Shown here piece by piece: positions 5,753-5,846 of a stretch of 5,846 bases of DNA (position 1 is the first letter of the stretch; every line of letters starts with the position of its first letter). The notes beneath the pieces are model-generated. The model had not been told where the DNA came from, made no database searches, and worked only from the letters and a program-made list of their open reading frames with translations. Position numbers and translations under genes: made by a program. Location of the stretch: assembly GCA_001801515.1 (NCBI GenBank), contig MGXX01000037.1:1-5846 (forward strand). The letters are read 5' to 3'. The DNA is from Gammaproteobacteria bacterium RIFCSPHIGHO2_12_FULL_38_11. GTDB taxonomy: Bacteria; Pseudomonadota; Gammaproteobacteria; Coxiellales; Coxiellaceae.

Positions 5753-5785
5753 ATGACAGATTCTGGCACATTTGCACTTTCACCC
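5753..5785 (+). repeat. 33-bp direct repeat, copy 2 (downstream of the membrane-protein gene)
   Basis: The copy starts ATGACAGATTC (5753-5763), continues TGGCACATTTGC and ends ACTTTCACCC (5776-5785). It lies 51 bp after the membrane-protein stop and exactly 1800 bp from copy 1, in the same orientation. The rest of the tail (5702-5752 and 5786-5846) holds no gene, RNA or clear terminator that I can see. Confidence 0.85.
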
Positions 5786-5809
5786 ATATATTGTGTACTA
5801 TTGCAGTAA
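5753..5809 (+). other. Possible 18-residue peptide frame inside repeat copy 2
   Basis: The frame reads MTDSGTFALSPIYCVLLQ, then TAA at 5807-5809. Its first eleven residues match the copy 1 frame except Ala to Thr. The two base differences within the repeat are one silent change (TCC/TCT) and one conservative change (GCA/ACA). No ribosome binding site precedes it. Two differences are too few to show selection on coding. Confidence 0.25.
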
Positions 5810-5846
5810 AAACTGAAAATCATCATAACTCAATTTCTCAAGAAAC

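Noticed and set aside
5804..5815. Small palindrome CAGT-AAAA-ACTG near the right end
   Set aside because: Four-bp arms are expected by chance in a window of this size and nothing around it suggests a function.
5702..5846. Search for a Tn3-type terminal inverted repeat or a target-site duplication at the right edge
   Set aside because: No G-rich element end or recognisable Tn3-type end was seen, and there is no matching partner near the left edge; the element boundary, if any, is outside the window.
1..5846. CRISPR array, tRNA, rRNA or riboswitch
   Set aside because: No regularly spaced repeats, no cloverleaf-like segment and no conserved RNA motif were seen; the only long repeat has two copies 1800 bp apart.

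Overview
The window reads as an accessory region of an A+T-rich bacterial genome, roughly 60% A+T by eye. Ankyrin repeats, an F-box-like C-terminus and several unrecognisable genes beside mobile-element pieces suggest a host-associated gammaproteobacterium of the Legionellales type (Coxiella/Legionella/Berkiella-like). This placement is an inference from gene style; no taxonomic marker gene is present.

Left part (1-1570): a minus-strand mobile-element module. A full-length tyrosine recombinase (232-1470) retains all expected catalytic residues. Just downstream in its own direction, 26 bp away, lies a 40-codon stub (83-205) that looks like the N-terminus of a Tn3-family transposase. The order inverted-repeat sites, tyrosine recombinase, tnpA matches Tn3-family transposons that use a TnpI-type tyrosine recombinase for resolution. 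The putative sites are two short inverted repeats (1516-1531 and 1543-1560) between the recombinase and the divergent right-hand genes. The first 72 bases may be the tail of another gene.

Right part (1582-5701): four plus-strand genes with short gaps, no convincing terminator between them, and probably co-transcribed. They encode an ankyrin-repeat protein with an F-box-like C-terminus (463 aa), a small unrecognised protein (76 aa, uncertain start), an unrecognised helical soluble protein (218 aa), and an unrecognised membrane protein of 561 aa. The last is built from two divergent copies of one unit: membrane helix, seven-cysteine loop, membrane helix, cytoplasmic NW..(V/M)Q.FF motif.

The membrane-protein gene is bracketed by two 33-bp direct repeats (3953-3985 and 5753-5785, 31/33 identical), exactly 1800 bp apart. 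Each begins with an ATG and can encode MTDSG(A/T)FALSP; the first overlaps the preceding stop codon as ATGA. The best working picture is a set of candidate host-interaction or envelope genes beside, and perhaps once carried by, a decayed Tn3-like element. The membrane-protein gene and its flanking repeats are the least explained part.
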